NCBI RefSeq assembly: GCF_008086345.1
Contig: NZ_CP043006.1
Span: forward strand, 3,656,032-3,720,031
DNA: 64,000 nt
Direction: 5' to 3'
From: Chitinophaga sp. XS-30
GTDB taxonomy: Bacteria > Bacteroidota > Bacteroidia > Chitinophagales > Chitinophagaceae
Under the pieces are notes generated by a model. It was not told where the DNA came from. It searched no databases and was given only the letters and a program-made list of their open reading frames with translations. A program made the position numbers and the translations under genes. Numbering within the stretch: position 1 is the stretch's first letter; each line of letters starts with the position of its first letter. Below are positions 8,166-16,738 of the stretch, piece after piece.

Positions 8166-9239
8166 ATGCCCGATCGTTTAGAGATAGAACAACTGGTGAT
8201 AGATGATACTTTCATCAATTATTGTTACCGCAGGAGTCCCGCGGATACTGCTTACTGGGAAGATTACCTTTCCCGGCATCCGGAAGAGGCGGCAACGCTC
8301 ACGGAAGCCCGTGAGCTGGTGCTGGGCCTTTCTCTCATGCTCCTTGAGTCAACAGAAGAAACACCTGTAACGGAACCGGAGGTAATGCCAATGTATGACG
8401 CCACCAGGAAACGGAATATCCGGAGAACCATGGCAGTAGCAGCTTCTGTGGCTGCGGTCACCGTAGTGGCTTTTTTCCTTTTCCGGAGCAAAAATATCGT
8501 TGAGCCTTCAGCAGCACAAAATTATCTCTTTACAACAGCCCTTGCGGAGAAACGTACCGTGAAGTTGCCGGACAGTTCTACCGTGATCCTGAATGCTGGT
8601 TCTGAGTTGCTGGTAGACAGGGCTTTTGGCCGCAGCAACCGTTCTGTGAGCCTGAAAGGGGAAGCGCTGTTCCATGTAGAGCATGATGCCGCTATGCCAT
8701 TCATTGTTCAGGTAGATGGATATGACGTAAAGGTACTGGGTACTGTATTTAATGTGAAGGCTTATCCGGAGGAAAAGAAAAGCGAGACTTCCCTCATCAG
8801 CGGAAAGGTGGCCATCTATTTAAAACATACCGCATCTGCTTATAAAACATTATCGCCAAAGGAAAAATTCGTCATCAGCAAAGACATCCAAAAACTTCCG
8901 GCACCCGGCCCGGAACCCGCCGATGTGCAGCCGCCATCCACCGCCATTATGCCGCTTTCCTACAACCGCAACCAGGTGAACCTGGAAACCGCCTGGTCAG
9001 AGAACCAGCTGGTATTTGAAAATGAGACCTTTTGGGATATCCGGGATAAACTGGAACGCTGGTTTGATGTAAAGATCATATTTGAGGATAAGATATCCCG
9101 GCAATACAGCTTCACCGCCACATTTGAAAAGGAAAATATCTACCAGGTCATGAAAGCGCTGCAGGCTTCTTATGGATTCAAGTACAGCATCAACGGAAAA
9201 GAAATAAAGATCAGTCACCAAAATCGCGTCAATAAATAA
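8166..9239 (+). CDS. FecR-type anti-sigma factor
   Basis: The frame is open from 8118, but the ATG at 8166 follows the purine-rich AGGAAACAGG and gives the normal N-terminus MPDRLEIEQL, so the protein is about 358 residues. It has a cytoplasmic N-terminal domain that should bind the sigma factor, one membrane segment (VAASVAAVTVVAFFLF, about residues 98-113), a periplasmic FecR domain with LPDSSTVILNAGS and LKGEALFHV, and a C-terminal DUF4974-like domain. It would relay a signal from the STN domain of the downstream SusC to the sigma factor. Confidence 0.92.
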   Translation: MPDRLEIEQLVIDDTFINYCYRRSPADTAYWEDYLSRHPEEAATLTEARELVLGLSLMLLESTEETPVTEPEVMPMYDATRKRNIRRTMAVAASVAAVTVVAFFLFRSKNIVEPSAAQNYLFTTALAEKRTVKLPDSSTVILNAGSELLVDRAFGRSNRSVSLKGEALFHVEHDAAMPFIVQVDGYDVKVLGTVFNVKAYPEEKKSETSLISGKVAIYLKHTASAYKTLSPKEKFVISKDIQKLPAPGPEPADVQPPSTAIMPLSYNRNQVNLETAWSENQLVFENETFWDIRDKLERWFDVKIIFEDKISRQYSFTATFEKENIYQVMKALQASYGFKYSINGKEIKISHQNRVNK

Positions 9240-9260
9240 TATTCCCGTTTAAAAAAAGGA

Positions 9261-9289
9261 GGGGAGCACAGCTGGTACCTGTTCTCCCC
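9261..9289 (+). promoter_or_regulatory. stem-loop between fecR and susC
   Basis: GGGGAGCACAG (9261-9271) pairs with CTGTTCTCCCC (9279-9289) with one mismatch and a 7-base loop. No T run follows. It lies between the anti-sigma gene and its target transporter gene. A comparable hairpin sits in the same place at 59623-59650. It may reduce read-through or protect mRNA ends. Confidence 0.55.
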
Positions 9290-9363
9290 CGGCTAAAAAC
9301 ATGGTCAGTGTATTGGAAACAATACCTGTGCCGCATTTCTAACATTTAAACCTCCTCTAAGGT

Positions 9364-12300
9364 ATGAAAATCACCTGTATTAAACTGCCCTCCAAAAGGG
9401 CGTTTAAAAAGATTCTACTTATGAAACTGACAATGGCATTGTTGCTGCTTACCACATTGCAGGTTACGGCGTACGAAGGAAACTCACAGGACAGGGTCAG
9501 TGTGGATTTCCAGAATACCAAACTTACCCGTGCATTGAAGGAAGTGGAGCGTAAGTCCCAGTACCGGTTTGTGTTCAGTAACCTGGTGCTGAACGAACAT
9601 CTAAAGATCACTGTGGATGCCAGAAATATGCCCGTGATGGACTTGCTGACGCAGATGTTGACGGGTACCGGTCTCATTTTTGACCGGTTGGAAAATAACC
9701 TCGTGGTGATCAAAAAAGATGAAAACTCGCTGGCGCAGATCACCGTGAAGGGAAAAGTGACGGATAGCAGGGGGATACCGCTTCCCGGCGTCAGCGTTGT
9801 GTCCGGCCCCCGCACCGGTACCGTAACGAATGAAACGGGAGAATACACCATCCGGATAGACGAAAGAGGCACACTTACTTTCAGTTATATCGGTTATGCT
9901 GCGCAGGCCATCCCTGTGAACAATCAGACCACCATCAACGTCATCTTACTGGAAAGCAAGGATACCGAGTTGAATGAAGTGGTAGTAGTGGGGTATGGTA
10001 CCATGAACAAAAGGGACCTCACCGGCGCTGTTACCAATCTGGGGCAGCGTGACCTCATTGCCGGATCTGTATCGCCGCTGCTGGCTATCCAGGGAAAGGT
10101 ACCCGGTCTCACCGTATTATCCACGAATGGAACAGATCCCAACGCCGGGTTATCCCTGCAACTTCGCGGGGTGAACTCCATTAATGCGGGCATGGGCCCT
10201 CTCGTGGTAATAGATGGTATCCCCGGTGGCAACATCAATACCGTCGTGAAAGAAGATATTGAATCCATCAGCGTGCTGCGCGATGCTTCCGCTGCCGCTA
10301 TTTACGGCACCCGGGCTTCCGGTGGCGTGATCCTCATCACCACCAAAAAAGCAAAGGCCGGCACCGTGCGGGCGACCTTCACCAGCGAATTATTTATGGA
10401 ATCCATCCGTAAAAGACCAGAATCCCTCACCCCGGAAGAATTTGTTGCCAACGATATGGGAACGGACCTGGGGCATAAAACGGACTGGTACGACGAAGTG
10501 ACCAATCAATCCCCCTTCAGCCAGCGCTATGTGCTGAACCTGAATGGCGGCACGGAGAATGCACAGATCTATGCGTCTTTCATGGCCCGCGATGCGGTGG
10601 GTATGGCCATCGAATCCAGAAGAAAAGAAACTGGCGGGCGTGTGAATACCTATTTCCGCTTTTTTGACGGGGTGGCAGAGCTGACCACGAATATCAGCTA
10701 CATACAGGCAAATGCTGATTTCAGCGATAACGGGATATTTAATATGGCGCTGACAATGAACCCAACGGAAACACCTTACGATGCGTCCGATGTAACCGGC
10801 TACAACATACTGTTGGGGGGGTATGATTATTTCAATCCGCTGGCGGAAGTAAAGCTGCGGAAAGACCAGGGGCAATTCAAATACCTGCTGGCAAGCTCTA
10901 CGCTGAAGATCAATATTACAAAGGACTTGTATGCTTCCGGTATGATTGCGCTCAAGAATGATACCGAGCACAGGAATTTCTATCGCTCTGCGCAGCACCG
11001 CATTTCCCGTAACGATAATATTGACGGTAATGCCAGCCAGTCTTACAGCCGCTGGAATGACCGCACATTGGAGCTGACCCTGAACTATAATAAGTCCATC
11101 GGCCATCACAGCATAAATGCCGTAGGCGGATATACTTACCAGGATTTCAATGGCCAGGGCTTCAGCGCCAATAACTCGGACTTTCCGGTAGACGGCATTG
11201 CAGACAATGATATGGGCACCGGCACCTGGCTGGCTGACGGCCGCGCGGGTATTGGTTCCTGGAAGAGTGCCACCGTGAAGCTGATCGCTTTTTTCGGCAG
11301 GGTGAACTATACTTTCAAAGACCGTTATATACTCACTGCATCATTGCGGCATGAAGGATCTTCGAAGTTTGCCAAAGGCAACCAATGGGGTAATTTCCCC
11401 GGTATATCTGCAGCATGGCGTGTTTCAGAAGAAAGCTTCCTGAAAGGCTCATCCATCGTAAATAACCTGAAGATCCGTGGGGGATACGGCGCTACCGGTA
11501 ATGAAGGATTCAATGCCAATGTTGCTACCCGCGTGTACGGTCCTGATACCTGGTGGCTTGTTGACGGTGAATGGCTGCGCACCTACGGTGTGTTGCATAA
11601 CCAGAATCCCGACATCCGCTGGGAAGTAAAAAAGGAATTTAATATCGGGCTTGATTTTGCATTGTTTGATAATCGCCTTCATGGCCGTGTAGACTTCTAC
11701 AAACGTAGGGTGGATGATATGATCTATGATGTGAGTGTTTCCCAGCCGCCTGCTATTCACGATAAAACCAGCATCAATGTGGGCAATATGGAAAACAAAG
11801 GGTATGAGTTTGAGCTGAACTGGAACGCGGTAAAAAACACGGACTGGAGCTATACTACAGGCATCGTGGCATCTGCCAACCGCAGTACGCTTACTACACT
11901 GGATGGCGGGCAGACGTTTTCAGACCGTAAATCCTTTCCCGCTCCGGGTAACCCCGGCAGTGCCGTGCGCCTCTATCCCGGGGAAGATATCGGCCGCTTT
12001 TTTATCTGGCGTTTTGCCGGTTTTACGGATGAAGGGGAGTGGATGCTGTACGATCGGTCAGGAAAAGCTTTTGATGTGACCGCACAGGCCAAGAAGATCG
12101 AAGACAAAGTGTTCATCGGTAATGCCATTCCAAAACTGATCCTGTCATGGAATCATTCCGTGACCTGGAAAAATTTTGATGCGGGTGTTTACATGCGCAG
12201 CTGGATCGGGCATGATGTGTACAACATGATCAACATGTATTACAGCCTTCCGAATGTACGCGGGCAAAACGTGCTGCGCGAAGCATTCGGCAAACACAAA

Positions 12301-12579
12301 GATATTCATGGGGAAAAAGAGTTGAGCGACTACTGGCTGGAGAAAGGCTCTTTCCTGAAAATGGATGCGCTCAACTTCGGCTATACTTTCCGGCCGCAAG
12401 CCGTGAAACCGCTGAAAGGACTGCGCCTGTACGTTACCGCGCGCGATCTGTTCGTGCTGACCAATTACAGCGGGCTTGATCCTGAAGTAAACATCAACGG
12501 GCTTGAACCCGGTTTTGAAGAGCGGAACGTGTACCCGAAAACACGTACGTTCATGTTTGGCCTGCAGGCAAATTTCTGA
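9364..12579 (+). CDS. SusC/RagA-family TonB-dependent transporter with STN signalling domain
   Basis: This 1071-residue outer-membrane protein has a signal peptide ending near TAYEG, then an STN domain (about residues 45-115; VSVDFQNTKLTRALKEVE) that contacts FecR. Next come a carboxypeptidase-regulatory-like domain (VKGKVTDSRGIPLPGVSV), the plug with the TonB-box-like stretch NEVVVVGYGTM, and a large beta-barrel ending in F. It forms a TonB-driven import channel capped by the SusD lipoprotein encoded next. The STN domain and the adjacent sigma/anti-sigma genes indicate substrate-induced transcription. The substrate is unknown because no catabolic genes follow. Confidence 0.95.
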   Translation: MKITCIKLPSKRAFKKILLMKLTMALLLLTTLQVTAYEGNSQDRVSVDFQNTKLTRALKEVERKSQYRFVFSNLVLNEHLKITVDARNMPVMDLLTQMLTGTGLIFDRLENNLVVIKKDENSLAQITVKGKVTDSRGIPLPGVSVVSGPRTGTVTNETGEYTIRIDERGTLTFSYIGYAAQAIPVNNQTTINVILLESKDTELNEVVVVGYGTMNKRDLTGAVTNLGQRDLIAGSVSPLLAIQGKVPGLTVLSTNGTDPNAGLSLQLRGVNSINAGMGPLVVIDGIPGGNINTVVKEDIESISVLRDASAAAIYGTRASGGVILITTKKAKAGTVRATFTSELFMESIRKRPESLTPEEFVANDMGTDLGHKTDWYDEVTNQSPFSQRYVLNLNGGTENAQIYASFMARDAVGMAIESRRKETGGRVNTYFRFFDGVAELTTNISYIQANADFSDNGIFNMALTMNPTETPYDASDVTGYNILLGGYDYFNPLAEVKLRKDQGQFKYLLASSTLKINITKDLYASGMIALKNDTEHRNFYRSAQHRISRNDNIDGNASQSYSRWNDRTLELTLNYNKSIGHHSINAVGGYTYQDFNGQGFSANNSDFPVDGIADNDMGTGTWLADGRAGIGSWKSATVKLIAFFGRVNYTFKDRYILTASLRHEGSSKFAKGNQWGNFPGISAAWRVSEESFLKGSSIVNNLKIRGGYGATGNEGFNANVATRVYGPDTWWLVDGEWLRTYGVLHNQNPDIRWEVKKEFNIGLDFALFDNRLHGRVDFYKRRVDDMIYDVSVSQPPAIHDKTSINVGNMENKGYEFELNWNAVKNTDWSYTTGIVASANRSTLTTLDGGQTFSDRKSFPAPGNPGSAVRLYPGEDIGRFFIWRFAGFTDEGEWMLYDRSGKAFDVTAQAKKIEDKVFIGNAIPKLILSWNHSVTWKNFDAGVYMRSWIGHDVYNMINMYYSLPNVRGQNVLREAFGKHKDIHGEKELSDYWLEKGSFLKMDALNFGYTFRPQAVKPLKGLRLYVTARDLFVLTNYSGLDPEVNINGLEPGFEERNVYPKTRTFMFGLQANF

Positions 12580-12623
12580 TAAGGGAAACTTTGCCACATT
12601 GTTCATTTCCACAAGTAATTAGT

Positions 12624-14306
12624 ATGAAAAAAATATTTGGCACCAGGATTATAGCAGCCATCGTGCTCTTATTGGGAGCATGTACAAACCTTGACCAGGA
12701 GTTTCACGACCGGGTAACACCCGGAACATTCTTTAAAAGCGAGAAGGATATCAAAGCCGCATTGTATCGCCCTTTTACCCACGCCCGCTGGTACCTTGGT
12801 GAGGACCGCTGGAACCTACAGGAATATACGGCGGACCAGTTTGCCATTACCACCAAAGGCCGCCACTGGTATAATGGCGGAGAGAATGAACGTTTTCATT
12901 ATCACCGCTGGACGCCGGATGACGGATGGATCTGGGGCACCTGGCGCGGTACACTCATGGGTGTAGCGCTCGCGCTGGATGCGAAGCAGGATCTTGAGAA
13001 ACTGGACTATACAAAATTCGCATTGACGCAGGAGGATAAAGATGATCATGTGAACCAGCTCAATACACTCATTGCATTCTTCTACCTGAGAGGGCTTGAT
13101 TTCTTTGGCGGACTGCCGGTGTTTGAATCGCTGGAAGGAGAATCCCTTCCCCGTAGTACCGACAAAGAAACATTCGCGCATGTGGAAAAGCTGTTGAAGG
13201 AAGCGATCCTGAAATTGCCGAATAAAAAGGCCGGTGACAAGGAAGAAGGCGCTTTCCGGCAGGCCGGTGCGGCCGCATTGCTGGCAAGGCTCTATTTTAA
13301 TGCGGAAGCCTATATCGGTCAGCCTATGTTTGCGGAATGCAAAAAGATTTGCCAGGATATCCTGGCCAAACAATATGGAGACTACAGCCTGGACCCGACA
13401 TGGTACGGGCCCCATACGTTCAAAAATAACGAATCGCCGGAAATCATCTGGTCCATTCCCTCTGAATTCAACAAGCTCCAGTATAACTGGTTCTTCAGTG
13501 TTTTCTACCATTACAATACGGCAAAATATTTTGATGTGGATGGTGGGCTCAACAACGGCGCACATCTCACACCGTCCAGGAAGCCGACAGGAGAGCTGTA
13601 CGCCGAATACAAGCTGGGTTCCCCCTATGAAAAATACAATGACCTCGATCTCCGGAAAAGATCTTACAAATACCTGGGCGGCGGAAATTATGAAGGTATG
13701 TTCATCGTAGGCCCGCACCTGACGCCTGCGGGAGATGTGATCGTTGGCGGGGAAGAGTATAAAAATCTGCCGATGGTATTCGTAGACCAGGTAGGCCGCT
13801 TTTCGGAAGTTGGTCCCGGTAAACGCTATGCATCCATCAGTGAGTTGCCATCCAAAATGTCAGAAGGAGAGGAAAATACCGGCGTCAGGATAGTGAAAGT
13901 GCCTATCCCGAACAATACGGACAAAAGTCTTCGCTGGGGGGCTGACAATCCCGCCATCCGGCTGACGGAAATTCAATACATGCTGGCGGAATGCCTGATG
14001 CGTGACAACGACAAAGGCGGCGCCGCACTATTGATCAATGAAGTGCGGAAACGCAATTTTGAGGGAGGTGTAGACCCGGACCCGGTTACCGCCGGCAACC
14101 TGGATGAATATCGTATGCTGGATGAATGGGGGATTGAGTTCCTGGCAGAAGGCCGTCGCAGAACAGACCTGATCCGCTGGAAGAAATTCACCACTGCTTC
14201 CTGGTGGGATCATGCACCTTCAGATGCGCATTTTAACAGGTTCCCGGTGCCTACACAGGCGATATCCGGTAATAATAACCTGGAGCAGAACGACGGTTAC
14301 AACTGA
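12624..14306 (+). CDS. RagB/SusD-family nutrient uptake lipoprotein
   Basis: The ATG at 12624 gives the lipoprotein signal MKKIFGTR...LLLGAC, with Cys at about residue 20, so the upstream in-frame start at 12591 is not used. The mature protein (560 residues in total) has the SusD features of an N-terminal helical region (FKSEKDIKAALYRPF) and the C-terminal segment RRTDLIRWKKF...FPVP, ending in LEQNDGYN. SusD proteins sit on the cell surface as the binding lid of SusC. It is 44 bases downstream of its SusC partner and ends the operon at a strong terminator. Confidence 0.94.
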   Translation: MKKIFGTRIIAAIVLLLGACTNLDQEFHDRVTPGTFFKSEKDIKAALYRPFTHARWYLGEDRWNLQEYTADQFAITTKGRHWYNGGENERFHYHRWTPDDGWIWGTWRGTLMGVALALDAKQDLEKLDYTKFALTQEDKDDHVNQLNTLIAFFYLRGLDFFGGLPVFESLEGESLPRSTDKETFAHVEKLLKEAILKLPNKKAGDKEEGAFRQAGAAALLARLYFNAEAYIGQPMFAECKKICQDILAKQYGDYSLDPTWYGPHTFKNNESPEIIWSIPSEFNKLQYNWFFSVFYHYNTAKYFDVDGGLNNGAHLTPSRKPTGELYAEYKLGSPYEKYNDLDLRKRSYKYLGGGNYEGMFIVGPHLTPAGDVIVGGEEYKNLPMVFVDQVGRFSEVGPGKRYASISELPSKMSEGEENTGVRIVKVPIPNNTDKSLRWGADNPAIRLTEIQYMLAECLMRDNDKGGAALLINEVRKRNFEGGVDPDPVTAGNLDEYRMLDEWGIEFLAEGRRRTDLIRWKKFTTASWWDHAPSDAHFNRFPVPTQAISGNNNLEQNDGYN

Positions 14307-14315
14307 TCTTAGCGG

Positions 14316-14365
14316 GAGGATGTATCAAAACGGGTAGAAATCACTTTTGATACATCCTCTTTTTT
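14316..14365 (+). terminator. rho-independent terminator after susD
   Basis: The 15-base perfect inverted repeat GAGGATGTATCAAAA (14316-14330) and TTTTGATACATCCTC (14345-14359) is followed by TTTTTT. It lies 9 bases past the SusD stop. Confidence 0.92.
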
Positions 14366-14452
14366 ATTGGTTCCCGGCTGTTGTTAACGAGGATCAGGCC
14401 CCTGATACCGTTATCACCTGAGATATGATCCGGTTCTTTTACTGCAGAAATA

Positions 14453-14700
14453 AAAGTGTCCTTCCTTGTGCTGAATGGTGACAAGGATGTGATGGCTCCG
14501 TTCCGGAAGAACTTCCCGCTCATCGACAGCTCGCTGAAAGCAAGTGGGAATAAGCAGGTAGTGACTAAAGTGCTGCCGGACTGAATCATCTTTTTCTGCA
14601 TTGTGTTACCTGTAGGCGGGAGGAAATGGCGGCGTTGAACGAGCATTTTGCGCCTGAGGCCTGGCAGGAGTTGAGGGTGTGGCTGGGGAGGTTTCCTTAA
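14453..14700 (+). pseudogene. alpha/beta hydrolase, C-terminal remnant with frameshift
   Basis: Frame one reads IKVSFLVLNGDKDVMAPF and then LKASGNKQVVTKVLP, up to a stop at 14584. Shifting one base at about 14578 continues it as GLNHLF and then EEMAALNEHFAPEA and LRVWLGRF, to TAA at 14698-14700. Together these match the C-terminal third of secreted alpha/beta hydrolases, including the acid (GDKD) and the catalytic His (LNHLF). The N-terminal part with the nucleophile is absent, so the gene is dead. It lies just past the SusC/SusD terminator and may be what remains of a hydrolase once tied to that locus. Confidence 0.7.
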
Positions 14701-14800
14701 AATCTGCTTGTTGGCCATTCTTGCAGTATTTTTTGATCAGACGATCAAATTTGCTATTTTAGATCGTCCTCATCTTTATAACTATGAAATTTTCACCATC

Positions 14801-15862
14801 ATGCAAAAATTGACCCGTAAACCCGTTTTATTGTTTCTGCCCTTTTTATTGCTCACTCTTAACACCTTCGGTCAGACCCTCAACAATGCCATCAAGGATA
14901 CCGGTTCCGTCGGTATCGGTACAGTCACTCCTGCGGAACGACTGGAAATCCGGACGGCAAATCCATCCAATATGCAACTAACGCATATGGGAGATGTCAT
15001 GGGAAGCGTTGGCGCCATCAAGTTCAATATGGCCGGCACCCAGGTTGGGCAAATTGAGGTGGAAAGAACGGTTGCCTCCAACCGGTTAAGCGCCATGAAG
15101 TTCTTCGTTAATACCGGCAATCTGATGGAGATTATGCGATTGCACCATAACGGGTTTGTCGGAATAGGAACAAATGCCCCATTGGCGAAATTACATGTTA
15201 ATTCACCTCCAGGTAGCAATATCGCCCGTTTTACTTTTAATAACATAACGGCTACAGACGCCTTTCTGTCGATATCTAACGCAACAAGCGCTACGGAGCA
15301 ATATATACCGTTTATTACCGGGCGGTCGCATGCACCGGGCAGGGTATTCGGATTGTATCTTTCCGCAGAAGCCAATGATGTAGTCCCTGTTCCTGCGGAA
15401 ATTTCTTATGCCGCAATGATACTGGATAGCCGGAGCAAGACCGGAACGCCGCTAGTCAATAATAATGTGCTGGCGGTGAATAGCGGAGGTCAAAATCTGA
15501 TGATGGTGAAAGCCAATGGCAGTGTAGGTATCGGCACCACCGATACAAAGGGGTACAAACTGGCGGTGAATGGCAGCGGCATCTTTACGAAGGTAAAAGT
15601 CAAATCTTACAGTGCCTGGCCCGATTTTGTTTTCGAACCTGATTATCAGCTTCCGTCGCTGTACGAGGTAGAGAGATTCATTAAAGCACATCAACATCTG
15701 CCGGATATTCCCACGGCATCTGAAATCGCCGAGGAGGGGCAGGATCTTGGTGAGATGAATAGAAAGTTGCTGCAGAAAATAGAGGAACTGACGCTGCATA
15801 TGATCGCGTTGAAGAAGGAGGTTGATGATCTGAAGGCTTCGCAGGCAGCGATCCAAAAGTAA
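14801..15862 (+). CDS. secreted tail-fibre-like repeat protein
   Basis: The ATG at 14801 gives a signal peptide (MQKLTRKPVLLFL...NTFGQ), so the longer frame from 14708 is not used. The 353-residue protein has repeats of the form GSVGIGT followed by KLxVN (about residues 34, 117 and 240). The C-terminal domain WPDFVFEPDYQLPSLYEVERF...HLPDIPTASEI resembles the intramolecular-chaperone-like ends of phage tail fibres, and it ends in a coiled coil. Such proteins are common in Chitinophaga-type genomes and are presumed surface-exposed or secreted. Function is unknown. It has its own terminator. Confidence 0.82.
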   Translation: MQKLTRKPVLLFLPFLLLTLNTFGQTLNNAIKDTGSVGIGTVTPAERLEIRTANPSNMQLTHMGDVMGSVGAIKFNMAGTQVGQIEVERTVASNRLSAMKFFVNTGNLMEIMRLHHNGFVGIGTNAPLAKLHVNSPPGSNIARFTFNNITATDAFLSISNATSATEQYIPFITGRSHAPGRVFGLYLSAEANDVVPVPAEISYAAMILDSRSKTGTPLVNNNVLAVNSGGQNLMMVKANGSVGIGTTDTKGYKLAVNGSGIFTKVKVKSYSAWPDFVFEPDYQLPSLYEVERFIKAHQHLPDIPTASEIAEEGQDLGEMNRKLLQKIEELTLHMIALKKEVDDLKASQAAIQK

Positions 15863-15885
15863 TCCGGAACCTCACTGTCAGTTGC

Positions 15886-15922
15886 AAAAAGGGAGTATCA
15901 ACCGAATGATACTCCCTTTTTT
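15886..15922 (+). terminator. terminator between convergent genes
   Basis: AAAAAGGGAGTATCA (15886-15900) and TGATACTCCCTTTTTT (15907-15922) form a near-perfect hairpin with a T run on both strands. It can serve both the tail-fibre-like gene and the DUF1080 gene, which ends at 15993 on the other strand. Confidence 0.9.
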
Positions 15923-15992
15923 CAGGCCTGTAGAGTGCATCTTTATTTATCCATGCACAGGCTATGCATTTGCTTTTGATGCTTCGTGCTAT

Positions 15993-16730
15993 TTACAATT
16001 TCCTCACCCAGATATTCCGGAAACTCACCAGGTCCCCATGGTCCTGCAGCGCTATCGATTTTGCGCCGTGTTTCTCGTAGAAGGGTTTGCCGATATACAG
16101 GGTTTTGCCGAGCAACTCAAAATTGTTCTGCACCAGCACATTGTTCAGCAATGCGGTGACGCGGGCGGGTGATTTCAGGCTGCCGTCCTCATTGAAGCGG
16201 GGGGCCGTCCAGATCACATCGTAGGTTTGCCATTCGCCGGGTTTCCTGCTGGGATTGGCGAGGGGGATGGCCTGCTTGTATATGCTGCCCACCTGCCCGT
16301 TTGAATAGGTCTTGTTATTATAGTTATCCAGCACCTGCAGCTCATAAAATTCCTGCAGGAAAATACCGCTGTTGCCGCGGCCCTGGCCTTCGCCTTTTAC
16401 CACTTCAGGGGTGCGGAACTCGATATGCAGCTGAAAGTCCTCGAACGTTTCTTTGGTTTTGATACCGCCTTTGCCTTTGGCTACGGTCATGGCCCCGTCC
16501 TTGATGGTCCAGGGAGCGGCGCCGCCTTTGTCAGATACCCAGCTGTCCAGGTTCCTGCCATCAAACAGCACGATAGCGTCTGAGGGGGCGGATGCGGCGG
16601 TTCCGAGCGTTACAATGGCGGGAACGGGCTCCCATACTTCCGTGTCCTGCGGCTTGGCCTCCTGGGCAACGGCATGGAAAACCGGGAACAGGATGGCGCT
16701 TGATACCAGTAAAGATTTGATACGATGCAT
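15993..16730 (-). CDS. DUF1080 protein, 3-keto-disaccharide hydrolase family
   Basis: This 245-residue protein has a signal peptide cleaved near AVAQ and one DUF1080 domain with the hallmarks IVLFDGRNLDSW, GNSGIFLQ and YELQVLDNY. DUF1080 members are concanavalin-like folds, and characterised ones hydrolyse 3-keto-glycosides. The gene is 8 bases downstream of a Tat-exported Gfo/Idh/MocA oxidoreductase, the enzyme type that would make the 3-keto sugar, so the two probably act in sequence in the periplasm. The actual glycoside is unknown. Confidence 0.88.
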   Translation of the reverse strand: MHRIKSLLVSSAILFPVFHAVAQEAKPQDTEVWEPVPAIVTLGTAASAPSDAIVLFDGRNLDSWVSDKGGAAPWTIKDGAMTVAKGKGGIKTKETFEDFQLHIEFRTPEVVKGEGQGRGNSGIFLQEFYELQVLDNYNNKTYSNGQVGSIYKQAIPLANPSRKPGEWQTYDVIWTAPRFNEDGSLKSPARVTALLNNVLVQNNFELLGKTLYIGKPFYEKHGAKSIALQDHGDLVSFRNIWVRKL

Positions 16731-16738
16731 TTTCTCTA

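Noticed and set aside
14341..14718. 125-residue minus-strand frame
   Set aside because: It lies opposite the alpha/beta hydrolase remnant and the terminator; the plus-strand fragments carry recognisable motifs and the minus one does not.
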